Positions 1 through 8,690 of a stretch of DNA of 44,908 bases are shown in pieces. Location: NCBI GenBank assembly GCA_028692275.1, contig JAQUXR010000021.1, forward strand, positions 1-44,908, given 5' to 3'. The stretch is from Frisingicoccus sp009929615 (lineage in GTDB: Bacteria > Bacillota > Clostridia > Lachnospirales > Lachnospiraceae). Made by a program: the position numbers and the translations under genes. The notes beneath the pieces are model-generated. The model was not told where the DNA came from, searched no databases, and saw only the letters and a list, made by a program, of their open reading frames with translations. Within the stretch, counting starts at the first letter, position 1. Each line of letters opens with the position of its first letter.

Positions 1-51
1 AGCCTGGGCTTTATTTTTTTGCAAATTTTTAATTTATTTATCAAATATAGC

Positions 52-204
52 TTGACAAAGTACGATAAGCAGCGCAGAACAGAGTTTTTGGTAGGAACCG
101 CCAATGTGGAAGAATATGCTCCTGGCAAATGGCAGTATGCCGAACGCGAGAATGGAGATATAGACGCGGATGTTTACGACATCGCTAAAGATTTTTTGGA
201 ATAA
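52..204 (+). CDS. Small hypothetical protein, start uncertain
   Basis: A short reading frame of about 50 residues, rich in charged residues (ending DADVYDIAKDFLE), closed by TAA and followed 12 bases later by a strong terminator. I do not recognise the family. The TTG at 52 is the last in-frame candidate start before the charged part, but no Shine-Dalgarno sequence precedes it. The frame stays open to the left window edge, so this may be the C-terminus of a longer gene. Against that, bases 1-20 look like the descending arm and T-tract of an upstream terminator, which would make this a stand-alone small gene. Confidence 0.35.
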   Translation: MTKYDKQRRTEFLVGTANVEEYAPGKWQYAERENGDIDADVYDIAKDFLE

Positions 205-216
205 ATATGATAGTTG

Positions 217-245
217 AGGCCCGGGACAAAATCCTGGGCCTTTTG
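217..245 (+). terminator. Rho-independent terminator of the small ORF
   Basis: A 10-bp stem (AGGCCCGGGA at 217-226 with TCCTGGGCCT at 232-241, one G-U pair), a 5-base loop and a short T-tract. Confidence 0.8.
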
Positions 246-302
246 ATATATTTAGGGGGGGGGGCAAAAAAGGGGCAGAAATTTGTTTTAATACGATATA
301 AT

Positions 303-351
303 ACAAAAAATAAAAAAGCCACAAACCCGCTAAATTAAAGGATTTGTGGCT
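303..351 (-). terminator. Terminator of tRNA-Leu(CAG)
   Basis: Read on the minus strand, AGCCACAAA (351-343) pairs with TTTGTGGCT (325-317), followed by a T-rich tract (complement of 316-303). It lies just downstream of the minus-strand tRNA gene. Confidence 0.8.
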
Positions 352-381
352 AATTTGATATAATACTAAACGATTTAAAAA

Positions 382-464
382 TGCAGTTGATGGGAGTTGA
401 ACCCACACGAGTGTTACCTCACTAGAACCTGAATCTAGCGCGTCTGCCATTCCGCCACAACTGC
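382..464 (-). tRNA. tRNA-Leu(CAG)
   Basis: The minus strand gives an 83-nt class II tRNA. The acceptor stem GCAGTTG pairs with CAACTGC, with discriminator A. The anticodon stem CTAGA/TCTAG encloses loop TTCAGGT with anticodon CAG, reading CUG. There is a variable arm, and the T-arm contains GGTTCAA. CCA is not encoded. It has its own promoter upstream and a terminator downstream, so it appears to be a single-gene transcript. Confidence 0.95.
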
Positions 465-500
465 ATTCGCTAACCATAGTGGTTTGTTTGCGACTTTTTT

Positions 501-529
501 ATATTAACAAATAATTGTAAAATAATCAA
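501..529 (-). promoter_or_regulatory. Sigma-A-type promoter of tRNA-Leu(CAG)
   Basis: On the minus strand, -35 TTGATT (529-524), a 17-bp spacer, and -10 TAATAT (506-501), about 37 bases upstream of the mature tRNA 5' end. Confidence 0.75.
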
Positions 530-548
530 GCTTTTTTTCAAAAATCTT

Positions 549-1067
549 TTAGCACTTCTCAGGCTCCGGATAGGTCTCACCAAAGAGTTCTACGGTCATA
601 GATTTAATCTTCTGAGGTGTTTTTGGTGCGTCCATGCGGTTTGTAGGAACGGTAGCAATCTTATCTACGACATTCATACCTTCGATGATTTTACCAAAAG
701 CAGCATAAGCTGTATCCAGATGAGGAGAATTCTGGTGCATAATGAAAAACTGGGAACCGGCAGAGTTTGGCATCATGGTACGAGCCATAGACAATACACC
801 AGCTTCGTGTTTTAAATCATTCTTGAAACCATTCTGAGAAAATTCGCCTTTGATGGAATAGCCAGGGCCACCCATACCGGTGCCATCCGGGCATCCGCCC
901 TGAATCATAAAGCCTTCAATAACGCGATGGAAAATAAGTCCGTCATAGTAGCCCTTCTGAACTAAAGAAATAAAGTTGTTTACTGTATTCGGAGCGATTT
1001 CCGGATAAAGTTCCGCCTTCATCACATCGCCGTTTTCCATAGTGATTGTTACAATTGGATTTGCCAT
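549..1067 (-). CDS. Cyclophilin-type peptidyl-prolyl cis-trans isomerase
   Basis: A 172-residue single-domain cyclophilin that catalyses cis-trans isomerisation of prolyl bonds during folding. Family signatures are visible: FHRVIEGFMIQGG holds the catalytic Arg region, SMARTMMPNSAGSQFFI is the central substrate-binding motif, and LDTAYAAFGKIIEGMNVVD is the C-terminal signature. There is no signal peptide, so it should be cytoplasmic. The ATG is preceded by AAAGGTGG. The gene is monocistronic, with a promoter at 1134-1106, and is divergent from the TPR gene. Length is normal for bacterial single-domain cyclophilins. Confidence 0.93.
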   Translation of the reverse strand: MANPIVTITMENGDVMKAELYPEIAPNTVNNFISLVQKGYYDGLIFHRVIEGFMIQGGCPDGTGMGGPGYSIKGEFSQNGFKNDLKHEAGVLSMARTMMPNSAGSQFFIMHQNSPHLDTAYAAFGKIIEGMNVVDKIATVPTNRMDAPKTPQKIKSMTVELFGETYPEPEKC

Positions 1068-1105
1068 AATAAATCCACCTTTCTATCCATTTTTGTTCAC
1101 CCCAT

Positions 1106-1134
1106 ATTGTAGCTGAAAATCCATGGGAAGTAAA
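1106..1134 (-). promoter_or_regulatory. Promoter of the cyclophilin gene
   Basis: Minus strand -35 TTTACT (1134-1129), 17-bp spacer, -10 TACAAT (1111-1106). It lies back to back with the plus-strand promoter at 1144-1172. Confidence 0.6.
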
Positions 1135-1143
1135 GGCTTTTCG

Positions 1144-1172
1144 TTGAATAAAGCTGTAAAATGTTCTATAAT
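1144..1172 (+). promoter_or_regulatory. Promoter of the TPR-glpK group
   Basis: -35 TTGAAT (1144-1149), 17-bp spacer, -10 TATAAT (1167-1172). The predicted start near 1179 abuts the ATG at 1181, so translation from that ATG would have no leader; this supports the start at 1226. Confidence 0.75.
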
Positions 1173-1225
1173 ATTACCATATGGATTTTGTAAAAAAGGG
1201 ACTTAAAAATGGGAAGGTGACTGGG

Positions 1226-2230
1226 ATGGCCATTCTGGCAGTAAAGATTGATACATTAGCCACATTGGGAATGAATGAATTCTTTGATTATGCGGGTTAT
1301 TGCTGGGCGGTAAGCCGCAATCGGGCAAGTGATGAAGCAACAGGGGTTGAATTAGAGGATTTTTATGAGGGGACTGTGCAGAGTGGGTATATGCAGGAAG
1401 TTCCGGTGGTTTTTTTGTATGAGAATCAAATCATTGGCTGGTATGAAAAGGCGGATGTATATCGTTATATCCGGCATCCGGCATTGTTTTTAGAAGGAAA
1501 TATACGTACTGAAACGAGAAATGCCAGACGGTTAAAGCGTCCGGCAAAGATTCCCGGGGATGAGATCGTATTTCCGGAGGATAAGAATTATCTTGTTATC
1601 GAACGGGGAGATATCCGGTATGAGACATTGACCGCTTTCATTTCAGATAATAAAGGCCCTTTTGAAGTAATCGAATATGCCAGAGTGATAGTGGATTCCC
1701 GGTTGAAGGGCGGACAGTTATCCCGAAAGGCGGGAAAGCGGCTTACGAATCAGGGGCAGGCGTTGCTTCTTCTGATGCAGTGTGAGGCATTGGCGGCTGA
1801 GATTATGGAAGACAGATGTCCTGGGATTGGAACGGTCAAAGGTTTTTATGAACTTGCTCTGGATGCTACGAGGTATGACAGCAGCAACGTTAATGGATGG
1901 TACTATCTGGCGATGGCGAATTATCAGCTCGGGTTTGTAAAAAAGGGGTTAAAAGCCATTGAACGGGCACTGAAACTGGAACCGGAAGGGGATGACCTTC
2001 TGGTGATGAAGGGGAATCTGCTGGTGAGCAACCGTAGTTTTGAGGAAGCCCTTCGATGTTATGAAGCAGCTTATGAATTGAATCCGGATGACAGCTATTA
2101 CATTATGGCAGGACGGGCCTGCGTATGTATGGGGAACAGCGTGGCGGCGAACCAGTATTATCGCCGGGTAAAGGATGCGTCCGTATTAAAAGAATTTGAG
2201 ATTACGCTGAGTCGGAAACGATTCAGATAA
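1226..2230 (+). CDS. TPR-repeat protein with an unassigned N-terminal domain
   Basis: A 334-residue soluble protein. The C-terminal half (about residues 180-330) contains roughly three tetratricopeptide repeats, with helices such as NGWYYLAMANYQLG and EEALRCYEAAYELNPDD, so it probably binds protein partners. The N-terminal part of about 110 residues is not a TPR; it contains GWYEKADVYR (residues 71-80), a pattern I cannot assign with confidence. I chose ATG 1226 because GGGAAGGTGA precedes it at good spacing. The longer frame from 1181 has no ribosome binding site and starts at the predicted transcription start. glpK follows after 25 bases and is probably co-transcribed. Function unknown. Confidence 0.7.
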   Translation: MAILAVKIDTLATLGMNEFFDYAGYCWAVSRNRASDEATGVELEDFYEGTVQSGYMQEVPVVFLYENQIIGWYEKADVYRYIRHPALFLEGNIRTETRNARRLKRPAKIPGDEIVFPEDKNYLVIERGDIRYETLTAFISDNKGPFEVIEYARVIVDSRLKGGQLSRKAGKRLTNQGQALLLLMQCEALAAEIMEDRCPGIGTVKGFYELALDATRYDSSNVNGWYYLAMANYQLGFVKKGLKAIERALKLEPEGDDLLVMKGNLLVSNRSFEEALRCYEAAYELNPDDSYYIMAGRACVCMGNSVAANQYYRRVKDASVLKEFEITLSRKRFR

Positions 2231-2255
2231 AAGGGAAGGATTCAGAGGTGATAAC

Positions 2256-3746
2256 ATGGAAAAATATATGATGGCATTAGACCAGGGAACAACCAGTTCC
2301 CGGTGTATTTTATTTAACAGAGAGGGAGAGATTGTCAGTGTGGCCCAGCAGGAATTTCAGCAGATTTATCCAAAGGCAGGCTGGGTTGAGCATGATCCTA
2401 TGAATATATGGGCGACACAGATAGGTGTTGCTATAGAGGCTATGGGAAAAGCTGGATTTACGGCGGAGAACATTGCCGGAATCGGTATCACGAATCAGCG
2501 GGAGACAACGGTTGTATGGGATAAGAATACAGGCATTCCTGTATATAATGCCATTGTATGGCAGTGTCGGAGAACTTCAGAGTATATCGATATTCTGAAG
2601 GCAAAAGGTTATGATCAGGATATTCTGAAGAAGACCGGATTAATTGCAGATGCATATTTTTCCGGAAGTAAGGTGAAGTGGATTCTGGATAATGTCAAAG
2701 GTGCCAGAGAGGCGGCAGAACGTGGGGACCTGCTTTTCGGAACCATTGATACATGGCTGATATGGAAATTAACCAACGGAGAAGTCTTTGTTACAGATTA
2801 TACCAATGCTTCCCGGACGATGATGTATAACATACATGATCTTTGCTGGGATGATGAGATACTTTCGGTACTGGGCATTCCGAAATCCATGCTGCCGGAG
2901 GTAAAACCGTCAAGCTGCATTTATGGATATACACATGAAGGTATTTTAGGGGGAAATATCCCTATCAGTGGTATTGCCGGAGACCAACAGGCGGCACTTT
3001 TTGGCCAATGCTGTTTTGAACCGGGCGAAGCCAAAAATACATACGGAACAGGTTGTTTTTTGCTGATGAACACAGGAAAAGAAGCGGTTATTTCAAAACG
3101 GGGATTGCTGACGACCATTGCAGCAAGTGCAGATGGTGAAGTGAATTATGCACTGGAAGGCAGTATTTTTATGGCAGGAGCGGCTATACAGTGGCTGCGG
3201 GATGAAATGCGGATGATAAAGTCAGCACAGGCATCGGAGGAATATGCGACAGCAGTGGAAGACTCAAACGGCGTTTATGTTGTTCCCGCATTTACAGGTC
3301 TTGGGGCACCTTATTGGGATCAGTACGCCAGAGGAACCGTTGTCGGACTGACCCGGGGGGTAAAAAAAGAACACTTTATCCGGGCGACTCTGGAATCACT
3401 GGCCTACCAGACCTATGACGTTTTGAAGGCAATGGAAGCAGATTCGGGAATTACCTTATCGGCACTAAAAGTCGATGGCGGTGCCTGCGCCAATAATTTT
3501 CTTATGCAGTTTCAGGCATCCGTACTGGATACACCGGTACAGAGACCGGAGTGTGTGGAAACAACAGCCCTTGGAGCCGCTTATCTGGCCGGGATTGCTG
3601 TTGGCTATTGGAAGGACAGACAGGATGTCAAGGAAAACTGGAAGTTAGCCCGGACCTTTGAACCGGATATGTCAGAGGAACAGAGGAAGAAATATATTTC
3701 TGGATGGCATGAGGCTGTCAAACGTTCATGTGGATGGATTAAATAG
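2256..3746 (+). CDS. glpK: Glycerol kinase
   Basis: Phosphorylates glycerol with ATP to sn-glycerol 3-phosphate in the cytoplasm. The 496-residue length is standard for GlpK. The N-terminus ALDQGTTSSRCILF is the FGGY-family phosphate loop; GITNQRETTVVWD, the GIAGDQQAALFGQ segment and the C-terminal KVDGGACANNFLMQFQ signature are all present. The start has AGAGGTGATAAC upstream. No glycerol facilitator or glycerol-3-phosphate dehydrogenase lies nearby, so it is separated from the usual glp partners. The sirtuin gene follows after 14 bases, suggesting one transcript. Confidence 0.97.
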   Translation: MEKYMMALDQGTTSSRCILFNREGEIVSVAQQEFQQIYPKAGWVEHDPMNIWATQIGVAIEAMGKAGFTAENIAGIGITNQRETTVVWDKNTGIPVYNAIVWQCRRTSEYIDILKAKGYDQDILKKTGLIADAYFSGSKVKWILDNVKGAREAAERGDLLFGTIDTWLIWKLTNGEVFVTDYTNASRTMMYNIHDLCWDDEILSVLGIPKSMLPEVKPSSCIYGYTHEGILGGNIPISGIAGDQQAALFGQCCFEPGEAKNTYGTGCFLLMNTGKEAVISKRGLLTTIAASADGEVNYALEGSIFMAGAAIQWLRDEMRMIKSAQASEEYATAVEDSNGVYVVPAFTGLGAPYWDQYARGTVVGLTRGVKKEHFIRATLESLAYQTYDVLKAMEADSGITLSALKVDGGACANNFLMQFQASVLDTPVQRPECVETTALGAAYLAGIAVGYWKDRQDVKENWKLARTFEPDMSEEQRKKYISGWHEAVKRSCGWIK

Positions 3747-3760
3747 AAAGGACGATAAAT

Positions 3761-4480
3761 ATGACACTTAAAGAAATGATTCAGCAGTCAGATAATATTG
3801 TGTTTTTTGGTGGAGCAGGTGTATCTACAGAGAGCGGCATTCCGGATTTTCGAAGTGAGACCGGGATTTATAATACGATTAAACGCTATAACCGTTCCCC
3901 GGAAGAAATTTTATCTCATTCCTTTTTTATAGCTCATCCGGATATATTTTATGATTTTTATAAAAGTACGATGCTGTATCTGGACGCAAAACCGAATGCG
4001 GCCCATGTGGCACTGGCAAAATTGGAGGCCATGGGTAAATTAAAAGCCGTAGTTACTCAGAATATTGATGGACTTCATCAGCTGGCCGGAAGTAAAAGGG
4101 TTTATGAACTTCATGGAACGGTTCACAGGAACTACTGTATGCACTGTCATGAAGCTTACGATACAGAATATATTTTAAAAGCAGATGGCGTACCAAGATG
4201 TGAAAAATGCGGTGGTATTGTAAAGCCGGATGTCGTTCTTTATGAAGAAGGACTGGACGAGATGACCATGTCCGCAAGTCTGAACGCCATTCGTAAAGCC
4301 GATGTGCTGATTATCGGTGGGACATCCTTAAACGTATATCCGGCAGCCGGATTTATTCAGTATTATCAGGGGAACAAATTAGTTTTGATTAATAAGAGTG
4401 AGACACCATATGACAGGAAAGCGGATTTGCTGATTCATGATAGTATTGGCAAGGTGTTGGGAGATGCGTTGGATGATTAA
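3761..4480 (+). CDS. NAD-dependent protein deacylase, sirtuin family
   Basis: A 239-residue Sir2 protein of the CobB/SrtN type that removes acyl groups from lysine using NAD. Visible motifs: GAGVSTESGIPDFRS (NAD-binding loop, residues 18-32), TQNIDGLH (99-106), catalytic His118 in LHGT, four zinc Cys (C126, C129, C147, C150), and GTSLNVYP in the NAD-binding fold. It is a minimal-length cytosolic bacterial sirtuin. The start follows an AAAGGA site. It sits 14 bases after glpK and its last 8 bases overlap the next gene, so translation is probably coupled. Confidence 0.95.
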   Translation: MTLKEMIQQSDNIVFFGGAGVSTESGIPDFRSETGIYNTIKRYNRSPEEILSHSFFIAHPDIFYDFYKSTMLYLDAKPNAAHVALAKLEAMGKLKAVVTQNIDGLHQLAGSKRVYELHGTVHRNYCMHCHEAYDTEYILKADGVPRCEKCGGIVKPDVVLYEEGLDEMTMSASLNAIRKADVLIIGGTSLNVYPAAGFIQYYQGNKLVLINKSETPYDRKADLLIHDSIGKVLGDALDD

Positions 4481-5414
4481 AAAACAAAGTTTTTACTTTG
4501 ATTCGTCAGATGGTAAGTCCAGGGTCCATGGTATTTGCTGGATTCCACAGGGAACTACCGTTAAGGCGGTTCTGCAGATAGCCCATGGTATGGTGGAATA
4601 TATTGACCGCTATGATGAATTTGCCCGCTATTTATGCGGTAAAGGGTTTGCTGTAGTGGGGAATGACCATCTGGGCCATGGTGATTCGGCAGAATCGGAA
4701 GAAGACTGGGGTTACATGGGCGAGAATGGTTTTGAATATATGGTGAAGGACCTTCATAAAATTCAGAAACATTTTAAAAAGAGATTTACCAAAACACCTT
4801 ATTATATACTGGGACACAGCATGGGGTCTTTTTTGACCCGGTATTTTCTTATTAAGTATGGAAAAGATGTAGATGGTGGAATTCTCATGGGGACAGCCTT
4901 TTATTCGCCGGTATTAACCGGCTTCGGCTGTGGACTGGTAAAGGTCATTGCTGCTGTCAGGGGATGGCGGTATCGAAGCTATTTTGTTAATAAAATGGCC
5001 TTTGGCTCTTATAATCGCGGTTTTTCACCGGCAAGAACAGATTATGACTGGATAAGCCGGGATGAAAAAATGGTAGATGCCTATGTGGCAGAGCCTCGTT
5101 GTCAGTTCACATTTACACTTAATGGTTATTATGAGATGTTTAAGGGGATAAGGTTTATTACGAAGAAGGCAAATGTGGAAAAGATGCCGAAGAAGCTTCC
5201 CGTACTGTTGATATCTGGAGATGCAGACCCTGTTGGAAATAACGGACAGGGCGTTCAGAAGGTTTATGATATGTTTGTTTTAGCGGGGATGGAGAATATG
5301 GAACTTATGTTTTACGAAGAAGCACGCCATGAAATTCTAAATGAGATAAACCGTCAGGAAGTTTATGAGGACCTGTATAATTGGCTGAATAAGGAAATTT
5401 CTTTAAAACATTGA
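4473..5414 (+). CDS. Alpha/beta hydrolase, monoglyceride-lipase/PldB-like
   Basis: A 313-residue serine hydrolase of the Hydrolase_4 (S33-like) group, probably acting on lysophospholipids or monoacylglycerols; the substrate is not determinable here. The nucleophile elbow is GHSMG (Ser116), the acid is probably the Asp in ISGDADPVG, and the base is the His in EEARHEIL. There is no signal peptide. ATG 4473 overlaps the sirtuin stop by 8 bases and has GGGAG about 9 bases upstream. ATG 4464 with AAGGTG is an equally possible start, adding three residues. The promoter of the next gene overlaps its stop codon. Confidence 0.85.
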   Translation: MIKKQSFYFDSSDGKSRVHGICWIPQGTTVKAVLQIAHGMVEYIDRYDEFARYLCGKGFAVVGNDHLGHGDSAESEEDWGYMGENGFEYMVKDLHKIQKHFKKRFTKTPYYILGHSMGSFLTRYFLIKYGKDVDGGILMGTAFYSPVLTGFGCGLVKVIAAVRGWRYRSYFVNKMAFGSYNRGFSPARTDYDWISRDEKMVDAYVAEPRCQFTFTLNGYYEMFKGIRFITKKANVEKMPKKLPVLLISGDADPVGNNGQGVQKVYDMFVLAGMENMELMFYEEARHEILNEINRQEVYEDLYNWLNKEISLKH

Positions 5415-5439
5415 AAATAACAGGCAAGTAGTGTAAAAT
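5411..5439 (+). promoter_or_regulatory. Promoter of the kinase-like membrane protein gene
   Basis: -35 TTGAAA (5411-5416), 17-bp spacer, -10 TAAAAT (5434-5439), starting inside the stop codon region of the hydrolase gene. Confidence 0.65.
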
Positions 5440-5494
5440 AAGATGGATATTGTATTTTGATAAAAAAGGCAGTGAATATACAGGAGGATAGACC

Positions 5495-7561
5495 ATGGGA
5501 TTATTTGGTAAGAAAAAGGACTTCTGGGATGAAGTAGATAATTCATCGATGCGGGAGCCCGGACAGAGGGCTTTATCAGAAGAGGAAGAAGCAGATATTC
5601 AGAGGGAACTGGATGGTATGGAGGACGAACATTGGAGTCCTGCAAAGAGTACCCCGCTGAAGGTTACAGCAAGAATCTTTTTATTTATAGCAGCGGCAGT
5701 TATGCTTATTTCCGGATTTTCAGTATATACATATTTTAGTAATGGTGGAAGCTGGTCCTCAGAACCAGATTATTACCACAGCAACTATTTCGGCGAAGAA
5801 TATAATAGAAATGTTGTTCAGCTGCTCCATTTAGTGGAGGCTATTGAGACTCGCGGCGAAGTTTCCGCAAAGGAACTGGATGCAGCAAATGCAGATTTAA
5901 TTAAAAACTATATGAGCGTAGATGGAAACTTCTCTTTTGCAGTTTATGATGCAGATGATAATGAAGTGATTGTCAGCGATGAAGACGCAGTAAAGCGTAT
6001 TGAAGCCAGTCACTACTACATTAAGATGGATTCTTCCGAAGGACAGTTCAGTCTGAGCACAGGTACAGATAATGCTGCCTTTGATGAGACACTGTGGAAG
6101 GATGAATTAATGTCCTGTCAGGAAGGCTATACGATTTATGCCGGTGTAGATAATGAATTGACTTCAACAACGGATGGATTTTATGAAAGCTATACATCTT
6201 TTAAAAATTTAAGTTCGACCTTTGGGATTGCCAGAGTGGCACTGATTGTATCCGCAGTAATATTCTTTATATTATTGATTTTCTGTATTATTGCAACAGG
6301 AAATGTTATGGGCTACCCGGGAATTCAGTTGAGCTTCTTTGATAAGATTTTCACTGAAATCGGAGCTTTGATTACGATTGCCTTAGGTGGTGGTTCCATT
6401 TATGGAGCCTACTATATGCTTCATACAGAGTATTCTTTCCGTATGATTGCAGTTGGAGCATTTCTTGTACTTGCATATATTTTCCTTGCTCGTGGTTATT
6501 TTAGTCTGGTTCGCCGGATTAAAGCAGGAACTTTCATTAAGAATATGATATTCTATCGTATATTTGAAGTTCTTGGAAGACTTCCGGTGGTAGCCAGGGT
6601 TATATCCATTATTCTTGTGCTTGTTTTAGTGAATGCGGCACTGGTTCTGGCCTTGTTTAAATTAGACAGTTATGAAGTTTTTGGAATTCCGTTAGTTTAT
6701 ATGCTGGTTCCTATCATTTTTGTATTAGAGAACGTATGCTTTATCAGCTGGGTTATCCAGAAGGGGAATGCGGAATACGAAGAAGAATACGATGAGGAAG
6801 AAGCAGCAGAAGATGTACAGGAAGCGGTTGAAACTGCAGAAGCACCTGTTCAGAGTGGTGTCAGTGGGGATACCCGTCCGGCAATGGATTTAGAAGCTGA
6901 TTTAGCGAAAGCAGCAGAGGCAGCAGCAGTTCCGGCAGCTGGTGTGGCATCAGCAACAGATTGGGAACATATGGACCTGGGGGCTTCTGTAGATGAAGCT
7001 ATTCAGGATGGTGCCGGTGGAATCGAAGATTCAGCAGATGAATCTGTGGACAGCAATAAAGAGCAGACGGTACTCCTTCCAAAAGACGAGCTTGAAAGTC
7101 TTCTTGGCGGAGCTGCTGTAGTCAGAGATTCAGCAACATCTTTTGATTTTATTCAGTTAAATAAAGATATTCGTAAACTGCACCGTTCTATTTTAAAAGA
7201 GAATGGCGTGGCTGTGACATTGAGAGCACCAGATAAGCCGATTGTTCTTGAGATGAATAAAGAAGATATGTGGAAAGCAATCTCAATGATTTATGATAAT
7301 CTTGAACAGTATACAGAACCAGATTCCAGAGTCTATGCAGAGATGTATACTCAGGATGGTAAATTGATTTATATTGTAAAGAATGCTGTAAAAGCAGAGG
7401 CAGCAGAAGCGGCTAAAGCAATAGCAGCACCGGGAGCAGAGCTCAGCGGTGGATTAAAAATTGCAAAAGAGATTATTGAGAAGAATCAGGGTAAATTTGT
7501 CGTTGCCATGGACGGTAATATTTTCAAAACCGGTATTCTTCTGAATGTGTCACGTGGATAG
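5495..7561 (+). CDS. Histidine-kinase-like membrane protein without a phosphotransfer domain
   Basis: 688 residues. There is a cytoplasmic charged N-terminus, TM1 near 58-80, an extracytoplasmic domain (about 82-240), then about five TM segments (243-268, 284-308, 316-334, 365-390, 398-420). An Ala/Glu-rich low-complexity linker follows (425-530), then a region resembling the end of a Lachnospiraceae sensor kinase (FDFIQLNKDIRKLHR, then MWKAISMIYDNLEQY, a diverged N-box). The DHp domain with its His is absent: the acidic linker stands where it should be. The ATP lid with the DxGxG motif is replaced by an Ala-rich stretch. This reads as a pseudokinase-type sensor or scaffold. The start is set by AGGAGG 8 bases upstream of the ATG. 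A terminator follows, and no response regulator is adjacent. Confidence 0.75.
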   Translation: MGLFGKKKDFWDEVDNSSMREPGQRALSEEEEADIQRELDGMEDEHWSPAKSTPLKVTARIFLFIAAAVMLISGFSVYTYFSNGGSWSSEPDYYHSNYFGEEYNRNVVQLLHLVEAIETRGEVSAKELDAANADLIKNYMSVDGNFSFAVYDADDNEVIVSDEDAVKRIEASHYYIKMDSSEGQFSLSTGTDNAAFDETLWKDELMSCQEGYTIYAGVDNELTSTTDGFYESYTSFKNLSSTFGIARVALIVSAVIFFILLIFCIIATGNVMGYPGIQLSFFDKIFTEIGALITIALGGGSIYGAYYMLHTEYSFRMIAVGAFLVLAYIFLARGYFSLVRRIKAGTFIKNMIFYRIFEVLGRLPVVARVISIILVLVLVNAALVLALFKLDSYEVFGIPLVYMLVPIIFVLENVCFISWVIQKGNAEYEEEYDEEEAAEDVQEAVETAEAPVQSGVSGDTRPAMDLEADLAKAAEAAAVPAAGVASATDWEHMDLGASVDEAIQDGAGGIEDSADESVDSNKEQTVLLPKDELESLLGGAAVVRDSATSFDFIQLNKDIRKLHRSILKENGVAVTLRAPDKPIVLEMNKEDMWKAISMIYDNLEQYTEPDSRVYAEMYTQDGKLIYIVKNAVKAEAAEAAKAIAAPGAELSGGLKIAKEIIEKNQGKFVVAMDGNIFKTGILLNVSRG

Positions 7562-7570
7562 TAATTAGGT

Positions 7571-7620
7571 AACGCCGGTCTGGATGTTTCTTTGTGAAAG
7601 GATTCAGACCGGTGTTTTTT
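7571..7620 (+). terminator. Terminator after the kinase-like gene
   Basis: A 13-bp stem (7572-7584 with 7603-7615, two G-U pairs) followed by T5. Confidence 0.75.
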
Positions 7621-7643
7621 CATTATAATGGGGAGGGGAGAAA

Positions 7644-8663
7644 ATGATTTTACATTATTCGTGTCCGGGCTGCGGTGCAGAGATGACCTATGATATAAAA
7701 AAGGGAAAACTGCATTGTAATCATTGTGACAGAGAAATGGAATTGAGTGAAGTGGAGCCATGGAGTGGAAGCGGCATGACCGACTCGGAGATTCTGGAAG
7801 GGACCGAATATCACTGTCCAAATTGCGGCGGTGTGATGGTGAGTAAAGACAAGGGGACATCGACCTTGTGTGCCTACTGCAGTGCGCCGATGATATTGGC
7901 AGACCGACTATCGGGAAATCGGCGGCCGGCAAAGATTCTGCCATTTCATATGGACAGACAGGATGCAGAAGAGGCTTTTCGAAAATGGTGTAAAAATGGT
8001 CGATTCGCTCCTAAAGGATTTGTATCGGCAAATAATATTCAGCGGTTGAAAGGTATGTATGTACCCTATTGGCTCTTTCATTTTGATGCAAAGGTAGATG
8101 TTCAGGCAAGAGCCACGAATATTCTTGTTTTTATGCAGGGCGATTATGAGGTGACGGAAACAGAGATTTATAATGTTCACCGGGCCTATAATCTTCAATA
8201 TCAGAATATCCCATATGACGGTTCCAGTCAGTTAGAGGATGAGGAGATGGCGAAACTTGAGCCCTTTAATTTTGATGAATTAAGGGATTTCGATATGCCT
8301 TATCTGGCGGGATTTGAATCTTCCAGTTATGATTTCACAGATAGTGAACTGATGCCGGCTGTTAAAGAAAAGGTAGATAAATATGTGAAGGATTATGCCC
8401 AGGGGGCTGTTTCCGGATATACAACAGTAAATATCGAGAACAGGAATATTGATTTTACACGTGAAGAAGATGAATTTATCTTTGTACCTATTTGGTTTGT
8501 GGATTACAACTATCATGGAAATGTTTACAAGTTTATGATGAATGGACAGAATGGACGAATTGCAGGAAAGCCACCAGTGAGTCAGATGAAAGTGAATCTG
8601 TGGTGGGGTGGAATATCCGCAGTCTTATTTATTCTGTGTTTTATAGGTTCGTTTTTCTGGTAA
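7644..8663 (+). CDS. Double zinc-ribbon, C-terminally membrane-anchored protein
   Basis: A 339-residue protein with two N-terminal zinc ribbons (C7/C10 with C25/C28, and C58/C61 with C76/C79), a long soluble middle region, and one hydrophobic segment at the extreme C-terminus (about 316-337), so it is tail-anchored with the ribbons in the cytoplasm. I know this as a common conserved Clostridia architecture, but no biochemical function is established to my knowledge. The start follows GGGGAGGGGAG. The secreted TPM-domain gene begins 27 bases after its stop, suggesting that the two act together at the envelope. Confidence 0.75.
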   Translation: MILHYSCPGCGAEMTYDIKKGKLHCNHCDREMELSEVEPWSGSGMTDSEILEGTEYHCPNCGGVMVSKDKGTSTLCAYCSAPMILADRLSGNRRPAKILPFHMDRQDAEEAFRKWCKNGRFAPKGFVSANNIQRLKGMYVPYWLFHFDAKVDVQARATNILVFMQGDYEVTETEIYNVHRAYNLQYQNIPYDGSSQLEDEEMAKLEPFNFDELRDFDMPYLAGFESSSYDFTDSELMPAVKEKVDKYVKDYAQGAVSGYTTVNIENRNIDFTREEDEFIFVPIWFVDYNYHGNVYKFMMNGQNGRIAGKPPVSQMKVNLWWGGISAVLFILCFIGSFFW

Positions 8664-8690
8664 ACAATGGAAAGGGTGGAGGTGATTCCT

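Noticed and set aside
255..264. G10 homopolymer suggesting phase variation
   Set aside because: It is intergenic, after a terminator, and not within a promoter spacer or coding frame that it could switch.
34..477. Minus-strand 147-codon ORF
   Set aside because: It covers the tRNA-Leu gene and two terminators.
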